Source of the DNA: Cellulomonas humilata
Lineage (GTDB): Bacteria; Actinomycetota; Actinomycetes; Actinomycetales; Cellulomonadaceae
Direction of reading: 5' to 3'
Assembly: GCF_030814415.1 (NCBI RefSeq)
Contig: NZ_JAUSVB010000001.1
Location: 434,001-498,000, forward strand
DNA: 64,000 nucleotides
The position numbers and the translations under genes were made by a program. Within the stretch, counting starts at the first letter, position 1. The number at the start of each line of letters is the position of its first letter. The notes beneath the pieces were generated by a model. It saw nothing but the letters and a program-made list of their open reading frames with translations, was not told the origin of the DNA and did no database searches. Positions 53,642 to 62,126 of this stretch are shown one piece after another.

Positions 53642-54082
53642 TCAGGCCGAGTCGAGCAGGTGACGCGACGGCACGTAGTCGACCTTCCAGTCGGTGTAGA
53701 CGCCGAGCCGACCGTCCGCGTGGCAGCGCAGGGCGACGCTGATCCACCGGACCTCGCCGTCGTCAAGGAGCGAGTAGCCGACCGCGACGTCGAACAGGTC
53801 CCCGCCGCACGGACAGGTCGCTTCACCGAACTCGCAGTCGTCCACGTAGTCGGCGGTATCGAGCATCTCGACCTCGTCCTCGCACCCGGGGCAGGCGCGG
53901 ACGGCTGCGCCCTCGTCGTCATCGACGAGCACGTAGAACCCCAGCGCCTCGCCGCACGACCCGCAGACCGGGTGGACGGTGACCGTGACCGCGTAGCCGC
54001 CCGCCTCGTAGTCGACGAGATAGCTGTCCAGGTCAGCGGCCTCCGTGCCTCGCCAGACCGCGCCCCTCCGAGTGATCGTCAC
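53642..54082 (-). CDS. Protein of unknown function with three CxxC-type knuckles
   Basis: This 146-residue cytoplasmic protein contains CGSCGEALGFYVLVDDD, CPGCEDEVEMLD and CPCGGDLFDVAVGYSLLDDGEVRW, suggesting one or two zinc ribbons. It ends with a beta-rich YTDWKVDYVPSRHL. The family is not recognised. GTG 54082 is chosen because the downstream TITRRGAVWRGTE reads as a natural N-terminal strand; longer starts reach into a poorly coding stretch. It converges on the HD-domain gene. Confidence 0.5.
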   Translation of the reverse strand: MTITRRGAVWRGTEAADLDSYLVDYEAGGYAVTVTVHPVCGSCGEALGFYVLVDDDEGAAVRACPGCEDEVEMLDTADYVDDCEFGEATCPCGGDLFDVAVGYSLLDDGEVRWISVALRCHADGRLGVYTDWKVDYVPSRHLLDSA

Positions 54083-54238
54083 TCGCAGAACGTACCGGTG
54101 CGGCCCCGAGCCGCCCACAGCCCGCCGTCGTGTCCCGAACACCACCGTTGCCGCCGTCCGCACGTCCCACCTACCGGCGCTCCCCTAGCGTCGTCGGACA
54201 TGAGCCGGGACCGCCCGGCCCTCACCGACGGAGGTCTC

Positions 54239-54529
54239 ATGAGCAGGTACGAGGTCGACAGCGCGCAGGTCGCGACCGCGGCAGCGAGCGTCCAGGCGCG
54301 CGCGGGAACGATCCGCAGTGAGGTCGCCGCGATGCACCGACAGCTGGCGGAGCTGCAGGGGTCGTGGCGCGGGGCGGCTGCCACGGCGTTCACCGGGGTG
54401 CTGGCCGACTGGACAGCCACCGAGACGCGCCTCGACGCGTCGCTGGAGCAGATCGTCGCGGCCATGCAGTCGGCGGCCCGCACGTACGCCGAGGCCGAGA
54501 CGCAGGCGTCCCGCCTGTTCACCGTGTAG
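54239..54529 (+). CDS. WXG100-family protein
   Basis: This 96-residue protein has the ESAT-6/WXG100 shape: a helix (DSAQVATAAASVQARAGTIRSEVAAMHRQLAELQ), the central turn GSWRGAAATAF (WxG), and a second helix ending in SRLFTV. These proteins are substrates of type VII (ESX) secretion and pair as helical hairpins. GGAGG lies before the ATG; an in-frame ATG at 54200 after a TAGCGT hexamer is an alternative. No ESX secretion gene is seen in the window, so it is an orphan copy here. Confidence 0.88.
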   Translation: MSRYEVDSAQVATAAASVQARAGTIRSEVAAMHRQLAELQGSWRGAAATAFTGVLADWTATETRLDASLEQIVAAMQSAARTYAEAETQASRLFTV

Positions 54530-54547
54530 CCGGCGCCCGGACGTGCC

Positions 54548-54553
54548 TACGCT
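54548..54553 (+). promoter_or_regulatory. -10 element for leaderless DUF4031 gene
   Basis: TACGCT, six bases before GTG 54560, with no ribosome binding site. Confidence 0.5.
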
Positions 54554-54559
54554 CGGGCG

Positions 54560-54835
54560 GTGACCGTGCTCGTGGATCCCCCGATGTGGCCGAACCACGG
54601 CATGCTCTGGGGGCACCTGGTCAGCGACTCGTCGCTGGAGGAGCTGCACGCGTTCGCCGCCCGGGCCGGCATCCCGGAGCGCGGGTTCGACCGGGACCAC
54701 TACGACGTGCCGGACCAGCGGATCGAGGAGCTGGTCGCGCTCGGGGCGGAGCTGGTGAGCGCCAAGGAGCTGATCCGTCGGCTGCGGGCGTCGGGGCTGC
54801 GGGTGCCGGCGCGGGACCGTGTGCGGCGCCACTAG
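54560..54835 (+). CDS. DUF4031 protein
   Basis: This 91-residue protein matches DUF4031: TVLVDPPMWPNHGMLWGHLVSDSSLEELHAFA at the N-terminus, then GIPERGFDRDHYDVPDQRIEELVALGAELVSAKELIRRLRASGLR. The family is short, cytoplasmic and of unknown function, with conserved Asp, His and Tyr residues that could form a catalytic site. It follows the WXG100 gene by 30 bases but has its own -10 element. Confidence 0.82.
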   Translation: MTVLVDPPMWPNHGMLWGHLVSDSSLEELHAFAARAGIPERGFDRDHYDVPDQRIEELVALGAELVSAKELIRRLRASGLRVPARDRVRRH

Positions 54836-54903
54836 TCGAGCTGCTCTCGGGTCGGTCGACAGCCACCTGAGTGCCGGGTCCGACAGGGTGCCCCGACTTG
54901 CCC

Positions 54904-56751
54904 TCAGAGCCCCCGCCGCAACGCCTCCACCCAGCCGCCGGCCGAGGTGATGTCGGCGCCCGCGGCCCCGGACTCGGCCGTGCAGCCGAAGCCGACCACC
55001 CAGGTGCCGTCCGCGAGCTCCACCTGTCCCAGTGACATCGGGGCAGGCAGGTCGGCAAGCATCCGGCCCAGTGCGCCGGGCGAGAGCCGCCAGACCTCTC
55101 CCGCGATCGGCGCGCCCGCACCCGGGCCGGCTCGCACCAGACCTGGCTTGCGGGGCTGCGTGTCGAGCGCGACCAGGCGGTACGCGTCGGACGTGCGGAC
55201 CTCGCGGAGGAACCGGGCGCCGAGCTCGTCGAGCTGGCCGTTGAGCGGCTGGCCCCGCAGGTGGGCTCCGACCACGAGGACATCGACGCCGGTCTCGACG
55301 AGGAGCGGGGCCGCCGCGTCGCCCGTACCGGCCGGCAGGCCCGCCGCGGGTGGGTCGTCCGTGCTTGGCAGGAGGCGGGCTGCCAGGTCGAGGGCCAGCT
55401 GGTCGTCGAACGCGCGGGACAGCACGGTGATCCCGAACGGGCCACCGTCCGCTTCTCCTGCGGGGATCGCGACGGCCGCCATGTCGAGGAGGTTCACGAA
55501 GTTCGTGTACGTCCCCAGGCGGCGGTTGATGGCTACAGGGTCGGCTTGCACCGCGGCGATCGTCGGGTGCTCGGTGGTGGTCGGCAGCAGGAGCAGGTCG
55601 CAGCTGTCCAGGACCTGGGCGGCCTCGACTTTGGCGGCGGCCAGGTGCGCGCGGTCCGCGACGTACGCGTGCGCGGGGGTGTCCTGGCCGGACAGGATGA
55701 TCGACCGCACCGTCGGGTCCGCATCCGGAGCGGCGGCGAGGAACGCACCGACGGCCTCGTACCGCTCCGCGACGATCGCGCCGTCGTAGAGCAGGCGCGC
55801 GGCGGAGAGCATGCCGCTGATGTCGACGGTCCTCACCTGCGCGCCCGTGGCCCGGACGGCCTCGACCGAGGCGTCGAACGCCGCCCGCCAGCCCGGTGAG
55901 AGAGGGCCTAGGTCCTCGTCACGCGGCACCGCGACGACCGGTGCGGACCGCAGCCCGAGGCGCACGTCGACGGGCCAGGGTCGGCGCGCGGGGTCCGTCG
56001 GGTCCGTGCCGATCATCGTGCGGGTGGCCGCGACGCCGAGGTCGAGGTCGCGGGTGAACGTCGTGACGACGTCGTAGTTGCGGCAGGCGGGGACCACCCC
56101 CGTGGTGGGGACGAGGCCGAGGGTCGTCTTGATGCCGACCAGTGTCCCGAACGCCGCCGGGACGCGCCCGGAGCCGGCGGTGTCGGTGCCGATGCCGATG
56201 TCCGCGATGCCGAGCGCCACCGCGACCGCCGAGCCTGAGCTCGACCCGCCGGACACACGGTCCGGGAGCGTGGCGTGCCGGACCGCACCGAACGGGCTGC
56301 GGACACCGACGAGACCCGTCGCGAACTGGTCGAGGTTCGTCTTGCCGAGGATCACCGCACCCGCGTCGACCAGCGCCTGGATGGCCGGTGCCGTGACCTG
56401 CGCCGGACCGGGCCGGCCTGCGGGGTCCGTCGCGAAGGACGGGCACGCGGCCGTCGTCGGCAGCCCGGCGACGTCGATGTTGTCCTTGACCGCGAGCGTG
56501 AGCCCTGCCAGCGGCAGCACCGCTCCGGCTGCGAGCCGGGCGTCGACCGCACGGGCGTCGGCGATCGCGGAGGACTCGGACCGGAGGGTGATCCAGACCT
56601 CGGGGCGGTCGACCTCGGCGATCCGGGCGTAGGCGCGGCGGACCCGAGTCTCGGAGACTCCTACCCGGAGGGTGCCGTCCGGGTCGGCGAGGGTCGGAGC
56701 GCCCGCCACGCCTTCCACGCTGGTCACGCCCTCCATCGTCGTCCGCGTCAC
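54904..56751 (-). CDS. atzF: Allophanate hydrolase
   Basis: This 615-residue amidase-signature enzyme has catalytic Lys in LTLAVKDNIDVAGLPTT and the Ser-cis-Ser segment RVSGGSSSGSAVAVALG. The context typical of allophanate hydrolase is TDTAGSGRVPAAFGTLVGIKTTLGLVPTTGVVPACRNYD. A C-terminal domain of about 130 residues (from VVGAHLRGQPLNGQL) completes the usual two-domain form. It converts allophanate to ammonia and CO2, the second step of urea degradation. The GTG start overlaps the urea carboxylase stop by four bases. The gene symbol reflects the family and is not strain-specific. Confidence 0.93.
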   Translation of the reverse strand: MTRTTMEGVTSVEGVAGAPTLADPDGTLRVGVSETRVRRAYARIAEVDRPEVWITLRSESSAIADARAVDARLAAGAVLPLAGLTLAVKDNIDVAGLPTTAACPSFATDPAGRPGPAQVTAPAIQALVDAGAVILGKTNLDQFATGLVGVRSPFGAVRHATLPDRVSGGSSSGSAVAVALGIADIGIGTDTAGSGRVPAAFGTLVGIKTTLGLVPTTGVVPACRNYDVVTTFTRDLDLGVAATRTMIGTDPTDPARRPWPVDVRLGLRSAPVVAVPRDEDLGPLSPGWRAAFDASVEAVRATGAQVRTVDISGMLSAARLLYDGAIVAERYEAVGAFLAAAPDADPTVRSIILSGQDTPAHAYVADRAHLAAAKVEAAQVLDSCDLLLLPTTTEHPTIAAVQADPVAINRRLGTYTNFVNLLDMAAVAIPAGEADGGPFGITVLSRAFDDQLALDLAARLLPSTDDPPAAGLPAGTGDAAAPLLVETGVDVLVVGAHLRGQPLNGQLDELGARFLREVRTSDAYRLVALDTQPRKPGLVRAGPGAGAPIAGEVWRLSPGALGRMLADLPAPMSLGQVELADGTWVVGFGCTAESGAAGADITSAGGWVEALRRGL

Positions 56752-59700
56752 GCGCCGACCGCCAGGATCGCCAGGGGCGCGCCGGGCGCGACGTGCTGCC
56801 CGGGCTCGACGAGGACCTTCAGGACGGTCCCGTCGGCGGGCGCCGCCACACCGAGCTCGAGCTTCATGGCCTCGAGCGCGATCAGCAGGTCACCCTCCCG
56901 GACCTGCTCGCCGGCCTGGGCCTCGATCCGCCAGACGCTCCCGACCATCGGCGCCTCGACCAGGATGCAGCCGTCGAGCAGCTCGATCTCGCCGGGGCCG
57001 GCGCCGAGGTCACCGGCGTGCGCTGGCTCCGCCTCGTCGGAGGAGTCGAGCTCGCCAGCGAGCGCCCACGCGGCGCGCTCGTCGGCGAAGGCGGCGGCCT
57101 GCCGGAACTGGAACTCGGCGATGTCGTCGGCGTGCTCGGCCAGCATCTCGAGGTGCTCGCGGTAGGAGAACGTGCCGTGCTCGACCTCGACGTCCAGGCG
57201 TCCGGACGCAAACGCGTCGCGCTGGGCGAGCAGCTCGTCGGCCGCGACGGGGTGCCAGACGACGCGGTCGAAGAACCGGAGCAGCCAGGGCTTGCCGGGT
57301 TCGAACACCCCGCGCTGCCGGTGCCCTGACCAGATGGGCACGGTGCGGCCGACCAGCTGGTAGCCGCCTGGGGAGTCCATGCCGTAGACGCAGAGGTACT
57401 GGCCGCCGAGGCCGACGGTGTCGGCCGCGGTCCAGGTGCGCGCCGGGTTGTACTTGGTGGTCATGAGGCGGTGCCGGGGGTCGAGCGGGACGGCCAGCGG
57501 GGCGCCGAGGTAGACGTCGCCGAGACCGAGCACCAGGTACTCGGCGGCCATCATCGTGTCGAACACGTCCTCGGTCGACGGCAGGCCGTTGATGCGCCGG
57601 ACGAACTCGATGTTCGACGGCAGCCAGGGCGCCTCCGGACGGACTCCGGCCTGGTACCGCGCGACCGCCTCGGCGATCACCGGGTCGTCGAACGACAGCG
57701 GCAGGTGGATGCGACGGCTCGGCACCACCAGGTCCTCGGTGGCGGGCAGCGAGGCCTCGAGCCCGACGAGGACGTCGACCAGCGCGCGCACCGAGATCAC
57801 CGACGGGTCGACGTGCACGTGCAGGCTGCGCACGCCGGGCGTGATGTCGATGACGCCACTGGTTCCCTTCAGCGCCTCGCCCAGGGCGTGCACGCGCATG
57901 CGCAGGCCGAGGTCCAGCACCATCGGGCCGTACTCGACGAGCACGTTGTCGTCGCCGCCACGCAGGTAGACGACGTCGGGCGTGCCGGCCACCCGGGCGA
58001 GCACGCCGTCGTCACCGTCGGGTCCGGTGAGGACGTCCGGGCCGAGGTGCGCGGACGCGCGCAGGGCGTCGTCGGTGCGCAGGGCGTCCGCGGTCGCGTC
58101 GGGCACCGGCACCAGCCGGACCGTGTCGCCCGGCCGGATCTGGCCCATCTTCCAGCGATGACCGACGACGACCGTCAGCGGGCAGGCGAACCCGCCGAGG
58201 CTCGGACCGTCGGGGCCCAGCAGGATCGGGGTGTCGCCCGAGACGTTCAGCGCGCCGACCGAGTACGGGTTGTCGTGCAGGTTCGACGGGTGCAGCCCGG
58301 CCTCGCCGCCGTCGGGCCGCGCCCACTGCGGCTTCGGCCCGGTGAGCCGGATGCCCGTGCGGTTGGCGTGCGTCTGCACCTGCCACGTCGAGGCGTAGAA
58401 CATCTCCATGTCCGCGGGCGTGAAGTACGACGGCGCGGGCTGCGGCCCTTCCTGGACCGCGACCTCCCACTCGTGCACCAGCTGCGGCCGGACGTCCTCA
58501 GGGACCGCGACGGGCGGCGGACCGAGCGGGACCCCGGGCACCAGAGTGTCGCCGACGACGAGCGCGCGGCCGGTGTACCCGCCGAAGCCGCCCATCGAGA
58601 AGGTCGACGCCGAGCCGAGGTACAGCGGCACGTCCAGGCCGCCGCGCAGCAGGATGTACGTGCGTAGACCCGCATCGTGCGGTGCGCCGACGTCGAGCAC
58701 CCCGCCGGCAAGGACCGTCACGGGCTCCCACTGCGGCACGGGCGACCCGTCGACGGTCACGGGCGCGGGCGCACCCGTCACGCAGATCACCGTCTCGTGG
58801 CTGAACCGCAGGCGCGGTCCGGTCAGCGTGCACTCCAGGCCGGGCACCCCCTCGGCGTTGCCCAGCGCGCGGTTGCCGAGCCGGAACGAGAGGTCGTCCA
58901 TCGGCCCCGACGGGGAGATGCCGACGTCCCAGAACCCGAGCCGTCCAGGCCAGTCCTGCACGGTGGTCATCACGCCCGGGCGGACGACGTCGATGTAGGG
59001 CTCGTCGTCGGTGACACCCGCCAGCGTCCCGGTGGTGTGCGTCGCGGCGAGCACGTCGGGCAGCCCGACCGCCTCGCGCAGCAGCGGGAGGTTCGTCTGC
59101 ACCCCGGTGAACCGGGTGGCCGCGAGCGCGCGACGCGACGCCGCGAACGCCTCGGTGCGACCCGGCGCGTGCACGATGACCTTGGCGAGCATCGGGTCGT
59201 AGTGGCTGGTCACCTGCTGCCCGGTCTCGGCCCAGGCGTCGACCCGGACGGACGGGTCCTCGGGGTAGACGACCTCGGTGAGCAGGCCCGCGCTCGGCTG
59301 GTAGTCCTTGCGGGGGTCCTCGGCGTACACGCGGACCTCGACGGCGTGCCCCTCGATGGCGGGCCCCTCGTCGGGCACCTCGTCGAGGAACGACGAGTCG
59401 CCCTGCGCCAGCTGCAGCATCCACGCGACCAGGTCGACGCGGGTCACCGCCTCGGTCACCGGGTGCTCGACCTGCAGGCGGGTGTTGACCTCGAGGAACG
59501 ACGCCTCGCCGCGGTCGACGTCGTACACGTACTCGACGGTGCCCGCGGACCGGTAGGACACCGAGGCGGTGAGCGCCCGGGCGGACTCGTGGAGCATCGC
59601 GCGGACCTCGTCGGGAAGCGCGGGCGCCGGCGCCTCCTCGACCACCTTCTGGTTGCGCCGCTGCAGCGAGCAGTCGCGGTCCCCCAGACTCACCACGCGA

Positions 59701-60353
59701 CCGGCGCCGTCGCCGAACACCTGCACCTCGAGGTGCCGCGCGCGCGACACGAACCTCTCCAGGAACACCCCGGCGCTGCCGAAGCTCGCCGCCGCGAGGC
59801 GCTGCACGCGGTCGAACGCGGCCACCAGCTCGTCGGCGTCGGCACACGCCTGCATCCCGATCCCGCCGCCGCCTCCGACGGCCTTGACCATGACGGGGTA
59901 GCCGACGACGGACGCTGCCGCGAGCGCCTCGTCGACCGACCCCAGCAGCCCGCTGCCGGCGACCAGCGGCACGCCCGCCGCCTGGGCCGCCTCGCGGGCC
60001 TGGTGCTTGTCGCCGAACACCGACAGGTGCGCGGCCGTCGGGCCGACGAACGCGATGCCGGCCGCCTCGACCTCGCGGGCGAACTGGGCGTTCTCCGACA
60101 GGAACCCGTACCCGGGGTGGATCGCGCCGGCGCCGGTCTCCGACGCCGCGTGCAGCACGAGCTCGGGCCGCAGGTAGCTCTCGCTCGCGGCCGCGGGGCC
60201 GAGGCGCACCGCGACGTCCGCGAGCCGCACGTGCGGGGCTGCGGCGTCCGCGTCGGAGTACACGGCCACCGTCTTGAGGCCGAGGTCGCGCGCGGTGCGC
60301 AGGATGCGGACGGCGATCTCGCCGCGGTTGGCCACGAGCAGGGTGTCGAACAC
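56748..60353 (-). CDS. Urea carboxylase
   Basis: This 1201-residue biotin enzyme has a biotin carboxylase domain (FDTLLVANRGEIAVRILRTARDLG, HPGYGFLSENAQFAR, ATP-grasp VKAVGGGGGIGM, FLEVNTRLQVEHPVTE). KipA/AHS2-like and KipI/AHS1-like carboxyltransferase regions follow (PGVMTTVQDWPGRLGFWDVGISPSGPMD; and VRSLHVHVDPSVISVRALVDVL). The C-terminal biotinyl domain has the LIALEAMKLELGV attachment Lys. It carboxylates urea to allophanate using ATP and bicarbonate. The length and domain order match bacterial urea carboxylase. The gene starts downstream of a TGTATACA operator and a palindromic repeat element. Confidence 0.96.
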   Translation of the reverse strand: MFDTLLVANRGEIAVRILRTARDLGLKTVAVYSDADAAAPHVRLADVAVRLGPAAASESYLRPELVLHAASETGAGAIHPGYGFLSENAQFAREVEAAGIAFVGPTAAHLSVFGDKHQAREAAQAAGVPLVAGSGLLGSVDEALAAASVVGYPVMVKAVGGGGGIGMQACADADELVAAFDRVQRLAAASFGSAGVFLERFVSRARHLEVQVFGDGAGRVVSLGDRDCSLQRRNQKVVEEAPAPALPDEVRAMLHESARALTASVSYRSAGTVEYVYDVDRGEASFLEVNTRLQVEHPVTEAVTRVDLVAWMLQLAQGDSSFLDEVPDEGPAIEGHAVEVRVYAEDPRKDYQPSAGLLTEVVYPEDPSVRVDAWAETGQQVTSHYDPMLAKVIVHAPGRTEAFAASRRALAATRFTGVQTNLPLLREAVGLPDVLAATHTTGTLAGVTDDEPYIDVVRPGVMTTVQDWPGRLGFWDVGISPSGPMDDLSFRLGNRALGNAEGVPGLECTLTGPRLRFSHETVICVTGAPAPVTVDGSPVPQWEPVTVLAGGVLDVGAPHDAGLRTYILLRGGLDVPLYLGSASTFSMGGFGGYTGRALVVGDTLVPGVPLGPPPVAVPEDVRPQLVHEWEVAVQEGPQPAPSYFTPADMEMFYASTWQVQTHANRTGIRLTGPKPQWARPDGGEAGLHPSNLHDNPYSVGALNVSGDTPILLGPDGPSLGGFACPLTVVVGHRWKMGQIRPGDTVRLVPVPDATADALRTDDALRASAHLGPDVLTGPDGDDGVLARVAGTPDVVYLRGGDDNVLVEYGPMVLDLGLRMRVHALGEALKGTSGVIDITPGVRSLHVHVDPSVISVRALVDVLVGLEASLPATEDLVVPSRRIHLPLSFDDPVIAEAVARYQAGVRPEAPWLPSNIEFVRRINGLPSTEDVFDTMMAAEYLVLGLGDVYLGAPLAVPLDPRHRLMTTKYNPARTWTAADTVGLGGQYLCVYGMDSPGGYQLVGRTVPIWSGHRQRGVFEPGKPWLLRFFDRVVWHPVAADELLAQRDAFASGRLDVEVEHGTFSYREHLEMLAEHADDIAEFQFRQAAAFADERAAWALAGELDSSDEAEPAHAGDLGAGPGEIELLDGCILVEAPMVGSVWRIEAQAGEQVREGDLLIALEAMKLELGVAAPADGTVLKVLVEPGQHVAPGAPLAILAVGA

Positions 60354-60415
60354 GGCGTCCCCCGGATGCGGTCGTGCGTGGGCCGGGCTCGTCCCGTGAG
60401 GCGCCCGGCGCGGGA

Positions 60416-60423
60416 TGTATACA
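60416..60423. promoter_or_regulatory. GntR-type operator TGTATACA overlapping a -10 region
   Basis: A perfect 8-base palindrome lies about 65 bases before the urea carboxylase start, in an otherwise very G/C-rich gap. On the minus strand TATACA also reads as a -10 hexamer, so binding would block the promoter. FCD-type GntR regulators commonly bind such TGTATACA-like sites, and a GntR gene is adjacent. The regulator-site match is inferred. Confidence 0.6.
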
Positions 60424-60500
60424 CCCCGGTATCCGGCACGCTACGGAGGCCGTGTTTCCCGCCCCGCGCCCTCGCGTAAACGGTGCGTTACGCCTACCTG

Positions 60501-60677
60501 CGCAACGTCCGCACTCGCGCGCACGGGAACCCCCACGAGCGCGGACGTCCCTGCTCGACCCACGCAGCGTCCGCAGATTCGAGCGTCCTGGCGACCGAAT
60601 CTGCGGACGTCTTGGGCTCAGCTCGCCCAACGTCCGCGCATCCGAGCGTCCCGACGACCGAATGTGCGGACGTTGCG
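60501..60677. repeat. Palindromic intergenic element, copy 2
   Basis: It has the same terminal pair as copy 1: CGCAACGTCCGCA (60501-60513) and TGCGGACGTTGCG (60665-60677). The hairpin GTCCGCAGATTCG (60569-60581) with CGAATCTGCGGAC (60596-60608) is shared in both arms with copy 1, and a further unit at about 60628-60675 has AACGTCCGC/GCGGACGTT arms. The ATCCGAGCG...GACGACCGAA block of copy 1 is also present. It lies between the GntR gene end and the urea carboxylase promoter on the same strand, so it is transcribed if the operon reads through. Confidence 0.85.
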
Positions 60678-60703
60678 GGTGGGCGCGGTGCGCGTGAGGC
60701 GGG

Positions 60704-61414
60704 TCAGCCCGCGAGGGCCATGCGGGTCATCGACTGGGTCGCGCGCTCCATGACGACCTCGAGCGACTCCCCCACGTGCTTGTGCAGCGCGGTCAGGGCC
60801 GACGGCAGCTCGCGGGCGAGCACCAGGGTGAGGATCTCGAGGTGCTCGTCGATGGTCGCGGTGATGCGGTCGGTCTCCACGAAGTCGTGCATGCGCACAG
60901 CCCGGATCTTCTGGTTCACGGTGACCAGGGCGCCGGTGAGCTGGGTGTTCCCCGACGACCGGGAGAGCACCTGGTGGAACCCCTCGTCGAAGAGCACGAA
61001 GCTGGCGTCGGGCTCGGGCGGGGCGTCCCGCAGCTCGGCCCACTTCTCCCGCTCGGCGCTCAGGAGCTCCTCGTCGTGACGGACCTGCGGGTTCTCGATC
61101 GCCCGGGCGATGCCGCGCAGCTCGAGGGTGATCCGCAGCTCGTAGAGGTTGCGCAGGTCCTCGAGGCTGGGCACGACGACGGCGTACCCGAAGTCGGTCC
61201 GCTCCACGAGCCCGTCGGACAGCAGCCGCGACAGGGCCTCCCGGACGGGGGTGCGGGACACGTCGAAGAGCTTGCCGAGCTTGGGTTCCGTGAGCCGCTC
61301 CCGCGGGGAGATGCGTCCGTTGAGGATCTCGTCGCGCAGCTGCTGATAGACCACGTCACGCAGCGATCGCGGATCCTCGGACAGCCCGGTCGTCCCACCC
61401 GTGCTCATGGTCAC
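60704..61414 (-). CDS. GntR-family (FCD) transcriptional regulator
   Basis: This 236-residue protein has an N-terminal GntR winged helix (SLRDVVYQQLRDEILNGRISPRERLTEPKLGKLFDVSRTPVREALSRLLSDGLVER) and a C-terminal FCD effector domain (LYELRITLELRGIARAI, FHQVLSRSSGNTQLTGAL, EHLEILTLVLARELPSALTALHKHVGESL). It lies 19 bases after urtE, between the transporter and the degradative genes. It probably represses urea uptake and use in response to a pathway metabolite. GTG 61414 is chosen; ATG 61408 is the alternative. Confidence 0.9.
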   Translation of the reverse strand: MTMSTGGTTGLSEDPRSLRDVVYQQLRDEILNGRISPRERLTEPKLGKLFDVSRTPVREALSRLLSDGLVERTDFGYAVVVPSLEDLRNLYELRITLELRGIARAIENPQVRHDEELLSAEREKWAELRDAPPEPDASFVLFDEGFHQVLSRSSGNTQLTGALVTVNQKIRAVRMHDFVETDRITATIDEHLEILTLVLARELPSALTALHKHVGESLEVVMERATQSMTRMALAG

Positions 61415-61433
61415 GAAGCGTAGACCTCCCGGC

Positions 61434-62126
61434 TCACAGGGCCATCGCGGCGCGCACGTCGGCCTCCTGGTCCGCACCGCCGGCGCCCGACCGCGTCACG
61501 CGACCGGACTCCAGCACGTAGTACTGCCCGGCCGCGCCGAGCGCGAACCCGACGTGCTGCTCGACCAGCAGCACCGACAGGCCACCGGCGCTGAGGGTGC
61601 CGATGGCGTCCTCGATCTCCTGCACGACGGACGGCTGGATGCCCTCGGTGGGCTCGTCGAGGATCAGGACGCGCGGCCCGGTCAGGAGGGCACGTGCGAT
61701 GGCGAGCTGCTGGCGCTGACCGCCGGACAGGAGGCCGGCGCGTCGGCCCAGCAGCTCGCGCAGCGCGGGGAACAGGTCGAGCGCGTCGGCCATCCGCGAC
61801 GACCCGGCGGACCCGGCGCCGTCGGCGACGAGCTGGAGGTTCTCCCGGGCGGTCAGCTGGCCGAACGACTGCTGGCCCTGCGGCACGTAGGCGAGCCCGC
61901 GGCGGACGCGCTGGTGGGGGCGCAGCTTCGAGACGTCTTCCCCGTACAAGGAGACCCGGCCGCTGCGCACGGGCAGCAGCCCGACGGCCGCCCGCAGGAG
62001 CGTCGTCTTGCCGGCGCCGTTGTGGCCCATGATCGCGGTCACGCCGCCGTCGGCGACCTCGATGTCGACCCCGTGCACCACGGACGTGCGCCCGTAGCCG
62101 ACGTGCACCCCGGTCATCTGCAACAT
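61434..62126 (-). CDS. urtE: Urea ABC transporter ATPase subunit
   Basis: This 230-residue LivF-type ATPase has GVHVGYGRTSVVHGVDIEV, Walker A GHNGAGKTTLL, the Q-loop region YVPQGQQSFGQLTARENL, signature LLSGGQRQQLAIARAL, Walker B VLILDEPTEGIQPSVVQEI, and the switch His in LLVEQHV. The PQGQ...F.LT.EENL-type Q-loop segment is typical of UrtE. The ATG overlaps the urtD stop by one base. Assignment to urea, rather than branched amino acids, rests on the adjoining urea carboxylase genes. Confidence 0.9.
   Translation of the reverse strand: MLQMTGVHVGYGRTSVVHGVDIEVADGGVTAIMGHNGAGKTTLLRAAVGLLPVRSGRVSLYGEDVSKLRPHQRVRRGLAYVPQGQQSFGQLTARENLQLVADGAGSAGSSRMADALDLFPALRELLGRRAGLLSGGQRQQLAIARALLTGPRVLILDEPTEGIQPSVVQEIEDAIGTLSAGGLSVLLVEQHVGFALGAAGQYYVLESGRVTRSGAGGADQEADVRAAMAL

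Noticed and set aside
60354..60500. Guanidine-I (ykkC) riboswitch ahead of urea carboxylase
   Set aside because: I looked for the conserved ykkC core on the minus strand and did not find it; only a promoter/operator-like palindrome is present.
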